A stretch of DNA of 23,826 nucleotides from Pelargonium nanum (lineage: Eukaryota; Streptophyta; Magnoliopsida; Geraniales; Geraniaceae): the NCBI GenBank assembly GCA_036897485.1, contig JAYMTF010001369.1, forward strand, positions 1 to 23,826, written 5' to 3'. Under the pieces are notes generated by a model, which saw only the letters and a list, made by a program, of their open reading frames with translations, was not told the DNA's origin and did no database searches. How positions within the stretch are numbered: position 1 is the first letter of the stretch; the number at the start of each line of letters is the position of its first letter. This document shows, piece after piece, positions 1 through 9,740 of the stretch. The position numbers were made by a program, and so were the translations under genes.

Positions 1-110
1 GTGGCTACTGCTCCGAAAACCCGGTACAGGGATTTACCGGTGGCTTCTCCGATCAAGAAACCGAGGACACAAACCACAAAAGGGAGGATGACACAACCGA
101 TTGCGCTCAG
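1..110 (+). CDS. exon-like edge of an unidentified gene (partial)
   Basis: This block is visibly GC-richer than the AT-rich sequence after it and ends in CAG followed by GTAATG, a good plant splice donor at 110/111. Frame 1 is open through the block and reads as a basic, Pro/Thr/Lys-rich peptide (PVASPIKKPRTQ in the middle); unspliced, it would stop at 115-117. The T-rich sequence that follows is typical of a plus-strand plant intron. Frame 3 is also open, and one minus-strand frame is open and encodes a hydrophobic stretch (VILPFVVCVLGFLIG), so strand and frame are not settled. I recognise no family. The rest of the gene lies left of the window, or it is a first exon whose partner I cannot find. 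Confidence 0.3.
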
Positions 111-1192
111 GTAATGGGATTCTAACTTCCATTTTTCATTTTTATTAGGGTTCTTATAGCTTGCATGTTCTATTTTGTTTAGATACCGTGTTATTTTGTA
201 CAGTATGTGCATGATTTTTAGTGTTTGGTGTTGAAATAGGGTTTTTTGTTACTGTGATTGTTTGATTTTCGGTTTTTTAGGGTTGCATCATGTCCATCAC
301 TGTTTATGTTTGTTTGGTGTTTCGATTTTTAGTGTTTGATGTTGAAATAGGGTTGTTTGTTTGTTTGTTTTTAGGGTTTCAATAGTGATGTATTTAAGGC
401 TTCTAGTGAATCAATTGGTTCTTATAGGTTATTTGTTTAAGTTGTTACGAATTATTTGTTTCAGTTCTTATGGGTTGTTATGACCTGAGGTTGGTTTTTG
501 GCAACTCGCAATTTGTGACCTGAGGTTCCAACTTTACTCTAATTTTTCAAGTCAATAATTATTGAACTGTGGTTGTGACAACCTCTTTTTTATTACTTAC
601 TCTTTGTCAATTGTCTTTGTTGTGAGTCTCTTATGCTCATTGTTTGTCTATCCCAGAAGAAGAACAAAACATCTAACTGGAATGTCCAGTAAACTCTTCT
701 TATTTTGGACATGAATATTGTTTTGTTTCTATGCTGCTATTTGATAATTTTACGGTTTTGAAGCTGCACAGCGTAGATTTATTCTGGTTTCGGCAGTGAT
801 AGTTTTGTTGTATACTCTTGAATGAGAACTTGTATTCAAAATCCAAAACTTAACTGAGTGTATTCGTGTAGATCAATTCATTGTGATTTATTAGATAGTT
901 TCATTCCTTGTACCTAATCGATTCCTAGTGTTGCTATTAGCAAGTTAGTTTCATGATAATTCCTATTGAGTAATGGTGAAACTATGCGTATTCTTGGAAA
1001 AACTATGGCGGGTTAGGGTTTATTATCTAAGAACAATATCATTCTGGTGTAGAGGTCTTGTTCTCAACACAAATGCTGTCTTGGTAAGGGTATGAAAATT
1101 GACTATCTAACAATGCTCACTTAATGAAACTTAAAGTAGAGATCATAGAGTTGTGGTCATTGTTGAGATAGGCTACAATTTGTTAATTCGAT
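111..1192. other. T-rich intron-like or intergenic tract
   Basis: The plus strand is T-rich with repeated TTTAGGGTT-like words and a short TTTG-type run near 353-371. This fits an intron or untranslated region of a plus-strand transcript starting at the exon-like edge. No ORF worth calling is present. A 31-bp near-identical segment occurs twice (213-243 and 324-354). Confidence 0.4.
213..354. repeat. short direct repeat, two 31-bp copies 111 bp apart
   Basis: Copies at 213-243 and 324-354 share the core TTTTTAGTGTTTG and then TTGAAATAGGGTT, differing by one base (GGTG versus GATG). They look like a local tandem duplication inside the T-rich tract. No function is implied. Confidence 0.7.
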
Positions 1193-1504
1193 GAGAATCG
1201 AACTAAGGAACCTTCACGATTGAAGTTAGCTCCTCACTCCTCAGCACCGAGTCTTGGTTGCATAAATTATCTTCTTGCTATATGTTAGGTTCTTGTATCT
1301 GTCCGAATCCTTACAACAATTAGGTTTTGTTCAAATATGAGATGTTCAAACGAGAATCGTACGAAGGTACCTAAAGATTGAAGTTAGCTCCTCATAACCG
1401 AGTTTTGGTTGCATAAATTAACTTCTTGGCTCTTGAATAAGAGGTTTTCGAATCTGTCTAAATCCTTATGGGAACTAGGTTTTGTTCGAATATGAGATGT
1501 TCAA
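1193..1504. repeat. tandem duplication, two diverged units of about 155 bp
   Basis: Unit 1 runs 1193-1349 and unit 2 runs 1352-1504, a 159-bp period. Both begin with GAGAATCG, share GATTGAAGTTAGCTCCTCA, CCGAGT.TTGGTTGCATAAATTA and AGGTTTTGTTC, and end in ATATGAGATGTTCAA. Substitutions and small indels separate them, so the duplication is not recent. No coding frame is conserved across the two units. Confidence 0.85.
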
Positions 1505-1912
1505 GTTGTCTCGTAAATTGTTGGAATGGAACAGTTATGTTTTAATGTTTTGTTTGTTTATGATTGGGACATTGCTGTGACAACATGTTTGAGACAAGTC
1601 ACAAGAACATTATAGTATTGTTGTTTGGTTGTTTAAAATAGTTTCTTTCTGATATTGAAACCTGAAACTGAGGTTTGGCTTGTTTAGGAAATGTATATGC
1701 TTCTTGATCCAAATTGCTTGTCTCTTCTGGTTTATTGAAACCTTGTATTGGTGTTATCTTTGTCAATGATAAAACCAAACTGTTGTTGGTTTGGTATTTG
1801 ATGATCATATTTTGGAATTTAGGTAGAGTTTGGGTTAAGAATGAGAATCAAGAATGAAAATGGAAGTTAGATTCCCATTTTAAAGCCATTTTCACTACCA
1901 ATATATCATAAT
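1505..1912. other. non-coding AT-rich spacer
   Basis: I see no convincing gene, repeat boundary or RNA here. Short reading frames have no protein-like composition. Confidence 0.4.
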
Positions 1913-1998
1913 CAACATGCCTGTGTTTCTCACCCCCTAGTGGGGGCGTCACCCGAGTTAGCTTCCAAAACGCATCAACCGCTTGGCCCAACATGCCT
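1913..1998 (-). mobile_element. 66-bp internally deleted SINE-like retroposon with perfect 10-bp TSD
   Basis: The element occupies 1923-1988 on the minus strand and is flanked by the perfect direct repeat CAACATGCCT at 1913-1922 and 1989-1998. Read on the minus strand it begins GGCCAAGCGGTTGATGCG, a tRNA-like head with an A-box-like core. It then jumps directly to a 38-base 3' block (1924-1961) that is identical to the 3' block of the plus-strand copy at 4080-4117. That block carries a CCCCC-ACTA-GGGGG stem-loop and ends GTGAGAAACA. The B-box and central body found in the copies near 3.97 and 6.3 kb are missing. There is no A tail. A TSD of this length is typical of target-primed reverse transcription, so this looks like a retroposed deletion derivative. 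Confidence 0.75.
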
Positions 1999-3971
1999 TG
2001 GTAAAGTTACTCTCTTTGCCCTAAAGTGAGCGTCTACTTTTTCCTGTTTGCAAAAATTAAGGTTAAGTCGGTTAGGACTTGGAATCTTCTCATCCTCGTT
2101 TGGTGATGAATCAAATTCAAGGCGGTCTAACTAATCCATATTGCAGTAATGTCGTATTTTATGCATAACTAACCGATCAAATAGAGTAGTGCATTCATTT
2201 TTGGATCGAAAGTGCACTCTTTTTCTCATTGCTTGTATAGGAATGCATTGCTAGCCCTTTTTATTACAAGGAAGCTAACTTTCCAAGCAACCTTTGAAGC
2301 ATCACCAAGAAGCCATTTTGTTTTGCCTCTCCAACTCCATAGAATTCACATGAGATGAACCCTTTTTATTTTTTACCCTTTTCTTTTTATTTGCACTTTA
2401 ATCCAACGGGGGTTAACTCCTAAGTCCTACCCTAGTTGTGATCATTTCGATTCAATGCTCGATATGCGTTGTAAGTTTCGGTTTAAGTTGTACATGTGGA
2501 GATTTCACGAGAATGAGTGGGTAGGTTCTTTTAATAAAAAACGATTTGGAAAGGACCGGACCAAAATGTGAAACCCGATTCTAAATGAACACGCTTTTTA
2601 TTCTGAATTCAAGTTACTATTTTGAACTGAACTCGAAAAATCGACCCAAATCTGATCGAAACCTGTTCTCCTCTCGAGTAGACATATTCAACACGGAAAC
2701 AATAGATTTGGATTGGGGTTGACAATCTGGATTAGAACCTGCATGCACCTGAAATCCAATCTGATTTGATCAATTTGGAATCATGTCAGACTTTTTCTTA
2801 TAAGAATATGAATCAAATTAATAACATTCACTCGCTTACACAAAAATTTGAATTTTATCCGACTCGATTCTAATTTGTTTTAGACCGAATTCAGATTACT
2901 TCTTTTCATTATGTATTCATCAAATATTGATTCGAAGTCGATGCTAAATTCGAGTAGTCACCTCTAATTCGAACCCAAAATAGCTAGTTACATCCACACA
3001 AATACAAATTACTTGAAATATAGTACATTGAATTTGCTATTATTATTTTATTATTAAAATTATGGACACCTTCTAATGAGGCCACATGGGTCATGCTTGA
3101 TTGAACCTCCCACTAGGGACACTTTTTATTTTTTTAATTTCTTAAGCTTTTAGTTTAATCTAATTTTTAATAAAATTGATACATACTTTTTAAATTTATT
3201 GTGAAAGCTAAGCCAATGAAATATTATTATTTTATACCCTTAAAAAATATAAAATTTATGAGAACATGCCTAGATGGACAGCGACAAAGATTAATCAGAA
3301 CTTATTTTGGGGTCACAATTTTTTTTTTAAAATCCTATATATCAAATATAATAGACAAAAGAGACTTATTTTTGAAGGCTTACTCACTTTCATGTCAAGT
3401 TTTTAATAAAAACGGGTTGATCAACTATCAGTAGTTGTTTCAGTTATATTTAAAGTCTCGAGTTTGGGGTTAATAGAAAACCCACTTTAAATACTTCATC
3501 ATTAAGATAAGAAAGTCTAAATCGAAAACTGATTAATTTTTTGATGCTTAGACTCGAGAACCATAACTATCAGAGATCAAATTTGTAGTTCGAATCGTAT
3601 TTTGAACGCTCTTATTTTCCACAAAATCTATTAAATTATATTAAAAATGAGGGACATTGAGTTTTTGAGGTTAGGGCTTGGAGCCCATGCAGAAGTTTGA
3701 TTGGAGCACAACTGTGAACCATTTAACATGCTTCTATTGCGCTAGTGGTCCATCACATCTCATCCATTTGACTTCATTTTGGTCCGATTCAAATTTCGGT
3801 TCGGGTTTTCGAGTTTAAAATCGGAAGAGTTATCTCGAACTCGATCTCAGAGGAGTGCAGGTTTTGGGTCGGATTAGTTATCGATTTTTAAATTTTACGT
3901 GATTATTGACTTGATTGAATCTCAACCGTATTAACAAACCTACTTATATTCTTTGAAATATTGTTGTATTC
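1999..3971. other. gene-poor AT-rich region with decayed repeat-like text
   Basis: No supportable gene. Stretches around 2540-2990 and 3780-3880 are rich in words such as AACCCGA, TCGGGTT and CTCGAA that recur in old plant hAT/MITE-type and SINE remnants. I can define no termini or target duplications. The 77-residue frame starting near 3201 has no protein-like composition. Confidence 0.4.
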
Positions 3972-4162
3972 TTTGGCCAAACAGTTGATGCGCTTTGGAT
4001 TTTCTTTGAGGTCTCAGGCTCGAGCCTCATTGCCGACGGTATGGAATGAGATTTACGGGTTTAAGGAGAGAGCGAACAACTAACTCGGGTGACGCCCCCA
4101 CTAGGGGGTGAGAAACATAGACCTTTGTAGGCCTGCTGTTCCGTCGCTTATAAAAAAAAAAA
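3972..4162 (+). mobile_element. tRNA-derived SINE, longer copy with A tail
   Basis: Head GGCCAAACAGTTGATGCG at about 3975 matches the head of the 66-bp minus-strand copy. A B-box-like GGCTCGAGCCT sits at 4017-4027 (9 of 11 positions to GGTTCRANYCC). The 3' block at 4080-4117 with its CCCCC/GGGGG stem-loop follows, then about 35 nt and a run of 11 A at 4152-4162. A possible TSD is TTGTATTC (3964-3971) against TTGTATCC (4165-4172), 7 of 8. The arrangement of A-box-like head, B box, body and A tail is that of a Pol III SINE. The 3' boundary is uncertain, because the related short copy ends right after GAGAAACA. Confidence 0.65.
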
Positions 4163-4172
4163 CCTTGTATCC

Positions 4173-5552
4173 ATTGGGTTTTGTGAACCTTGAAAACCCC
4201 AAAATGCCCTTCAAGAAAAGCAAGTATTCCATCCAAGTCCCTTGAGAACCCCAAGGCATGGAACAGCTGATTGTGACTGCTCCTTCCATGACTCGAGATC
4301 TTTTTACCACTTTAAGTGGGGCCCACTTCTTGACCAGTCACTGTCATGATTGTGCCACGTGTATGGTCCATGATGGCTCCCACATTTCCTTTTCTTTTGT
4401 CCACTTGTTACCTTCATTTTTTTTTGTTAAATAGTGTTTTAAATTAAATTAAAATATATATTTAGAAAAAAAAAATTTCGGCCAATAAATCATGGCCAAT
4501 TAGGTGATGCCACGTCAGCTATTTACCATACCCGCCCCAATGAATTAATGAGCGCAGAGCGCCCCGCCCGGATCCGTTTTCTTTGTCTCTTGGCTGAAAT
4601 TCCTGATACTGTATTTAGAATATGTGTTCCAAATTAATGTTAATATTAGATAATTAGGTGAGTGTAACAAATTAACAACTACACATAAAAAATTAATTAG
4701 GTTAGTGTGAATTGTGGCACTCCAATAATTTCCCATAATTGTAAATTGGCTTATTTTAGTCTCTTATGATGACTTGTGACTTTGTCATGTATACTAAAAC
4801 AACAACCATTTAAGTGAAATAATTGAACATATGTTTCTACACAAATAGAATAAAAAATTGCCATCAATTATTGAGTTGAGGGACCAAAAAGAAAAAGAAA
4901 AACAAAAAGATTTCTATATTCTATACATTCTATTTGTTAACACCCTCACTTCAAATGAATACATCCCTAATAAGCAAGAATTAGGCATTGTTTAGTAAAT
5001 TGAATTGAAAATTAAAAGAAATGAATTTTTTAAAATAATATGTTAGGATAAAAACAACCAAAATGAGAAAGATATATATTTTTGAAAAGATTAAAGTAAA
5101 CATGACTTATTTTATTCACATAATATTACATTTAAACACAATATAATATGTTTGAACTGCAATTTGACAAATATGATTTATGACAAATAATTATTTAATT
5201 ACGTATCTATTTGAAACCTATGAATACACAAAAAAAAAAAAATTAATCAACAATTTTTAAGTGCAAAAACGATTGATTAGACTTCATTCTTCACATGCAT
5301 CAACACATTCTTCCAACAACATGAATTCTCCCTACGAGGCACCAAATTCTTGAAAATTTGCCTTCATAAACTGCCCTGCAGGAGTTTCAAATTGGAAGGA
5401 ACTTATTTACATAAATTTACCGAATGTAATTCATTCCATCTCATTCCCGAGCTGCAGACAATACAGTGACTTTCAACCTGAGTTAGAATTACTTAGTGAT
5501 TCTAGATTTCTCTCCACACTTTTTGCACAAAAGACCACGCTAGAATGTCTGA
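4173..5552. other. AT-rich intergenic stretch
   Basis: No gene supported. It contains a CCACGTGT G-box/ABRE-like word near 4356-4363, a CCACGTC word near 4509-4515, and A-rich tracts including 13 consecutive A at 5230-5242. The ACGT words resemble promoter sites, but no reading frame follows them. Confidence 0.4.
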
Positions 5553-5600
5553 GCGTTTAATGGTACTGATGTTTGAAGGTTCGACTCCTTACAATGTTTC
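5553..5600 (+). repeat. possible decayed SINE head or tRNA-like fragment
   Basis: GGTTCGACTCC near 5579-5589 matches the Pol III B-box consensus GGTTCRANYCC at every position, and a GCGTTTAATGG word stands upstream where an A box would be. No cloverleaf can be closed around it, so it is a remnant rather than a tRNA gene. Confidence 0.3.
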
Positions 5601-5854
5601 ACACAATCAAGTCAATGCAAAAAACAGATAGTTCAGTTAGCTCTAAACATAAGAATATGAATCGACCGCTTTTTATAACAAATTAGACCGTAGGGCATTA
5701 GAGTCAAATTATACTATGATATGGTGACTTTTATTCATGTACACGTGCTAAGCACTTGTCAAGCTCAACAAATTCAATATACTTTTGATACAAATCACAT
5801 AGAAGCAACTAAAGCAACCCACTTTTTTTTTTCTCTTCAAAGATCTAATAGAAA

Positions 5855-5876
5855 GGAAAAGAAAAGAAAAGAAAAA
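5855..5876 (+). repeat. GAAAA microsatellite
   Basis: A pentanucleotide GAAAA tract with about four units lies in non-coding sequence. No other significance is seen. Confidence 0.7.
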
Positions 5877-6295
5877 TCCAAGTTCCCTATGAAAAGTATA
5901 ATGATAGAGCACTTTACAAAGTAACTTTTGTGAAGAAGAAGCCTCCTAGGAGTGAGGGATTTGGTTGAAACAACAACATATATGCTCTTCATGAGACATC
6001 AAACCAGCTTTAGTTTCTCTTTCAATAATGTTAACCCACACCTCACCCTTAGTGGGTCACCACTCAATTTCCAATTGATAACTTGTTTTGCTTCTCATGA
6101 CTTCCTAGTTCAACAAAAGGTGACACACCCAGAGTTTTGTTGGCCATTTGTTTGTGTAGTTCTGAAGAAAAATGAAGTGGTTTCATGTGTTTATGTGAGT
6201 CTATATCCACTTGTTTCCTAGGGTAAACACAAATCATCGCTATCAGAGTTGAAGATTCGAGGTTCAGGTTGAAAAATATGATCTAACCAATACAT
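5877..6295. other. non-coding spacer
   Basis: The open frame at 5952-6221 has poor composition and no recognisable motif. I see no element with clear ends. Confidence 0.4.
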
Positions 6296-6298
6296 GTT

Positions 6299-6427
6299 GT
6301 ACCAAGTGGTTAAAACACTTTGGATTATCTCAGAGGTCTCAAGTTCGAGCCTCCTTATCGACGGTAAAGAGTGAGATTTGTGAGGTGAGGTTTAGGGTGA
6401 CACTCCCTTTGGGAAGTGAGAAACATT
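6299..6427 (+). mobile_element. SINE copy fused to a LINE fragment
   Basis: Head CCAAGTGGTTAAAACACTTTGG resembles the heads of the other family members. A B-box AGTTCGAGCCT lies at 6342-6352 (9 of 11). TCGACGGTA, GAGTGAGATTT and GGGTGACACTCCC...GGGAAGTGAGAAACAT follow and align with the copy at 3972-4162, though the 3' stem has diverged. No A tail is present; LINE-derived coding sequence starts soon after. Confidence 0.6.
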
Positions 6428-6879
6428 GTTACTTCGAGTATGATGTCCCGTGTTCACGTTGTTACTTCCACTGCTTTCCCGGCTTCACTCCCGCTGCTAC
6501 TTTCCCAATGGCGTGGCTTCCTTTGCTCCGACCATCCAAAAGCATGGGAAGCAATCGGTCACATCACCCTCTGGCACATTTGGCTGGCCCGAAACAAACT
6601 TGTCGTTGAGAATGTCGATGAATCTGCTGAGACCACCTTCTCAAAGATTTCAGCCATGGCTTTTCATGTCATCTCTTCCCAGCTAAAGCTCCAAACCTCC
6701 CCAACTTGGTCCTTAGCCTGATGGCGCTCAAACCCAGCCCTTGCTTTAATTTCAAGTTCATGACCCCTTTTATGCGGGTTTTTATCATTGTTGTATTTTC
6801 TTTCCTTTTCTTGAGTGTTTGTACTTTGTTTCTTGCTTGGAAACTTAATGAAAAAGTACCTTTAGTTGATAAAAAAAAA
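6428..6879 (+). mobile_element. 5'-truncated LINE (non-LTR retrotransposon) 3' end
   Basis: In the frame from about 6440 to 6720 the sequence encodes a stretch containing WRGFL, then AWEAIGHITLWHIWLARNKL and a hydrophilic tail. This matches the layout of the zinc-binding region that follows reverse transcriptase in plant LINE proteins (W....I...LW.IW.ARN). It ends in TGA at 6719-6721. A T-rich 3' UTR and an A9 tail at 6871-6879 follow. The reverse transcriptase and endonuclease are absent, so this is a dead 3' fragment. A possible TSD, GTTGTACCAA (6296-6305) against GTTGTACAAA (6880-6889), 9 of 10, encloses both this fragment and the SINE head before it. Confidence 0.6.
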
Positions 6880-6889
6880 GTTGTACAAA

Positions 6890-7385
6890 TTTGCTCGACT
6901 AGTGTACATTTTTGTGTGAAAAGTTAGACTCAAAATTTGACAGGTTTAGTTTATGCGAACCAAATAAACTAAAATGGTTTTTATATTGCAAGTGAAACCC
7001 AACACCATCCATTAGATTTATACTATTGAGAACAAGAGTTCCAATCAGTATATTAATGATTAAGTTTCAACTAAGATATATACAAATGTGTGAATTTGTC
7101 TGGCCTAAATTAAAAGAATACGAGTCGAGTTTCGAGTGCTCGTGAGTTGGGTCCGTGTGTTCATGAAAGTTTGTCTAACCTGCCAAGTTGACCAGCATGT
7201 GTCAATCCACTAAGAGTGGTGTAGCTCTTCAGCCATCAAATTATGGATAGCTGTATTGTCTGTACTGATATTTTCCTTGAAAACAAGATTAATATCAAGC
7301 CAAAAAGCAATCCATAGTAGAATGCCACTTTAGGGTTTTAATAAAACAGAGAAGATAATGGGACAAACCCTAGTAGGACATAGGA
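6890..7385. other. non-coding spacer
   Basis: No gene supported. A GAGTCGAGTTTCGAG-type stretch near 7120-7160 resembles decayed dispersed repeats, without definable ends. Confidence 0.4.
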
Positions 7386-7874
7386 GAAGATTGTGACCCT
7401 TTTCAAACCAACCTGCATAATAAGATTTGGAAGGTATGCAATCAAGTAAATCAATAAAGTGTAGATCAAGTTAAAAGGTAGATATTTTGAGGCAAATGCT
7501 CAAATAGGAATATAAAGAAACAAAGACTTTAGGTTGATTTGGTGGCAAATTTTTGAGTAAAAGAATCAAAATAGTTGACGCTTGTTTCACAATCAATTTT
7601 TTACGTGATTTGCGTTGATGAGCGTTAATCAACTTAAAAAGATGGTTTTATTAGTCTATAAGTCTCCTACCATTACACGATCTAAAAAAAGTCATTTGCG
7701 AACACATCTCTATGTTTACTTTTAAGGAGATTGTGACCTAAATGCAAATCAAACCTACATAATAAGATTCCAAAGATATGAAATCAAGTAAATTAATAAG
7801 ATATTATTGGGCAAATGGTAAAAGATACAAGTTTATGAAAGAAAGGGGTCTAGTTAAGCCTTTTTTGAGTAATC
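7386..7874. repeat. degenerate direct duplication, copies near 7386-7562 and 7725-7874
   Basis: Both copies contain AGATTGTGACC, then CATAATAAGATT, ATCAAGTAAAT.AATAA and GGCAAATG in the same order, and end at TTTTTGAGTAA. Internal spacing differs by several indels. The start-to-start distance is about 340 bp. No frame is conserved. It reads as an old segmental duplication or two copies of an unidentified element. Confidence 0.7.
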
Positions 7875-9309
7875 TACTTACTTTCTGCAGTTGGACCGTC
7901 TATAAACAAAATGATTGTAATGTATGACTAGGAAACTACCGCTCCCACAAGAATTTTGGTTGAATGTGTAATGACTTTAATATCCCTAATGTTGCGCACT
8001 ATACTTACAAAAATAACCCCAATCTAAATAGCCATATTTAATCTCCACATCTCATGACACAGTATAATTGACCCACCATTTTGTGATATGAAAAAAGTCA
8101 TTTACTCACGTATCTTTGCCATAATTGTCTCGACCCGAACAAGGCAAACAACCTTACTGTTATGCCAAAACTCGCCCACCATTTACATGCGTGCGCAAAG
8201 AAAAAGCTAGGGTTGTCGTCACACAAACTTTTTCTTGTGCCTTTTGTAGATGCTTTGCCACTATATCTTCCCCAATCCAACCTTTTCAAGTTTTGTTCAT
8301 GGTTTCCTTCCCTTTTCTAATATCTTAGTATGCGTTCTTCCAACGCGTACTTTCATTTTCTTATATACCCAAATCCAAAAGTAAGCACTCATGCATATCA
8401 AAAGCTAAGGAAAGGTTTAGCCCCAACAAAACACCCCCAAACACTCACTTGGGTCCCATAATGGACCAGTTTTCTTTACCTTTACTCCATACACATCTCA
8501 GTGGAGTTTAGGCTCCACAAGGCTCTTACATGGACAACTTGGGTGGCTTTGAAATCAGGGTTTTGATTTCTTCCATCTTTTTATCTCCTCCTCTTTTCTA
8601 AGTTTTCTTATCTTGTCTCTCCTATTTTGTGATCTTGCAAGGTCAACCAAGCATGTCCCTCTCATGGTTTTCTGTTTTTTGTGTTTATCTTTTCAATATC
8701 AAACTTGGGTAAGTTTTGTTCCCACCCTTTTTTCCCTCAAACTAGTCAACTTCCTCACAACTAATGTCAAATGGTTACATCATATATGATCATATATAAA
8801 TATTAAACAACATATGCACAAGTTTAATTCTCTATGTGGATGATGATGCATGATCTAATAAGAATCCAAGAGAGAAAGCAACAACAGAGTTAGTAGAATG
8901 TTCACATCAGTAAACTATATTTACACACATTTTGAGCACTTTGTGCAGGCACAGCAAAGCAATCAAAGGCCTATTCTAAGCAACTTTTTCTAAGGGTTCC
9001 AGGGTCGGATTATAAATATGAGGACAACTACTCTTTCGGTTGGTGATCATCTGTTTGTGGACATCTTTGACATGTTTCAGTCATTTTCTACTAAAATAGG
9101 CATTACATGAAAACACCAATGGGAAAAGCTAATGCCATCTTATATGACAGTAACAGATGCACACTTGTAATTGACATGCAATAGCTATAAACTTCAAAAA
9201 GTCTTCCATGAAACATCAAAGATGTAGTAATCCAATGAAATCATGTTTTCCATATGCATGTTCAGTTTCTAGGACTGTTTTTTCCTTTCAAAACCAAACT
9301 TTTCCAAGC
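7875..9309. other. intergenic region, possible unannotated transcript
   Basis: No ORF is supportable. TTATATACCC near 8361 could be a TATA element, and pyrimidine-rich sequence at 8560-8740 resembles a transcript leader or intron. No open frame or classical miRNA was recognised by eye. Confidence 0.3.
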
Positions 9310-9490
9310 TTATTTGACTAGTTCATCTACTGTATCTTTTAGCAGCCCAAGAAGGAACCAATTAACAGCCCAGCCCAAGTGGAAGCTAAGCAATTTATAG
9401 AGAGAAAGAGACATATGCAAGTTTAGAAAATCCAATGAACCATCAGCATTAACCAAAACATACATCAACACACTGGCTTCTGAGCTCCAG
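9310..9490 (-). CDS. candidate 3' coding exon of an unknown small protein
   Basis: The minus strand is open from about 9495 and ends in TAA at 9310-9312. The peptide contains MYVLVNADGSLDFLNLHMSL, a hydrophobic AVNWFLLGLL segment and KDTVDELVK at the C-terminus; its composition is more protein-like than chance frames nearby. The sequence just upstream on the minus strand is pyrimidine-rich (CACTTTCTTTTCCATTCTAC) and is followed by AG, as at a splice acceptor. From the first ATG it would give about 51 residues. It may belong with the minus-strand first exon at 10569-10770, but in the simplest splice the frame meets a TGA in that exon. Family unknown. Confidence 0.3.
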
Positions 9491-9639
9491 CTCAAGTAGA
9501 ATGGAAAAGAAAGTGAGTGCTATTGAAGTTTCAATTGACTAGAAAAGATCCCTATGATGATATACAATTAATTGGGCACCAAAAACCACATAACATCATC
9601 ACCATAATCGAATTCAAGCAAAATTTGAAACACAATGAG

Positions 9640-9740
9640 ACAAAAAACAAAGGGGCTGTGGACACGGGCGTGGGCATGCCAGCCCACACGGCTGTGGCCT
9701 AGGCATACGGTCAATGTGCACGGCTTGCTAAGCCCAATTC
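9640..9740. repeat. GC-rich fragment with hairpin, possibly LTR-derived
   Basis: CACGGGCGTGGGC...GCCCACACGGCTGTGG forms an inverted repeat (GTGGGC/GCCCAC with a 6-nt loop). Similar CACGGGCGTG/CACACGGC wording is known from some plant LTR retrotransposon LTRs. No TG...CA termini or TSD can be placed here, so the assignment is tentative. The minus-strand frame at 9568-9867 runs through it and is not a gene. Confidence 0.3.

Noticed and set aside
4356..4515. Promoter suggested by CCACGTGT and CCACGTC
   Set aside because: No reading frame or transcript-like sequence follows on either strand.
5952..6221. 89-residue plus-strand open frame
   Set aside because: Composition is random-like with no motif; no splice or promoter context.
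5579..6352. tRNA genes suggested by GTTCGA B-box words
   Set aside because: No acceptor, D, anticodon and T stems can be closed; these are SINE remnants.
8402..8520. miRNA precursor suggested by AAGCTAAGGAAAGG and GTGGAGTTTAGGCTCCAC
   Set aside because: The resemblance to miR390 is partial, no matching star strand can be paired, and the second hairpin has only 6-bp arms. No other classical plant miRNA was seen by eye.
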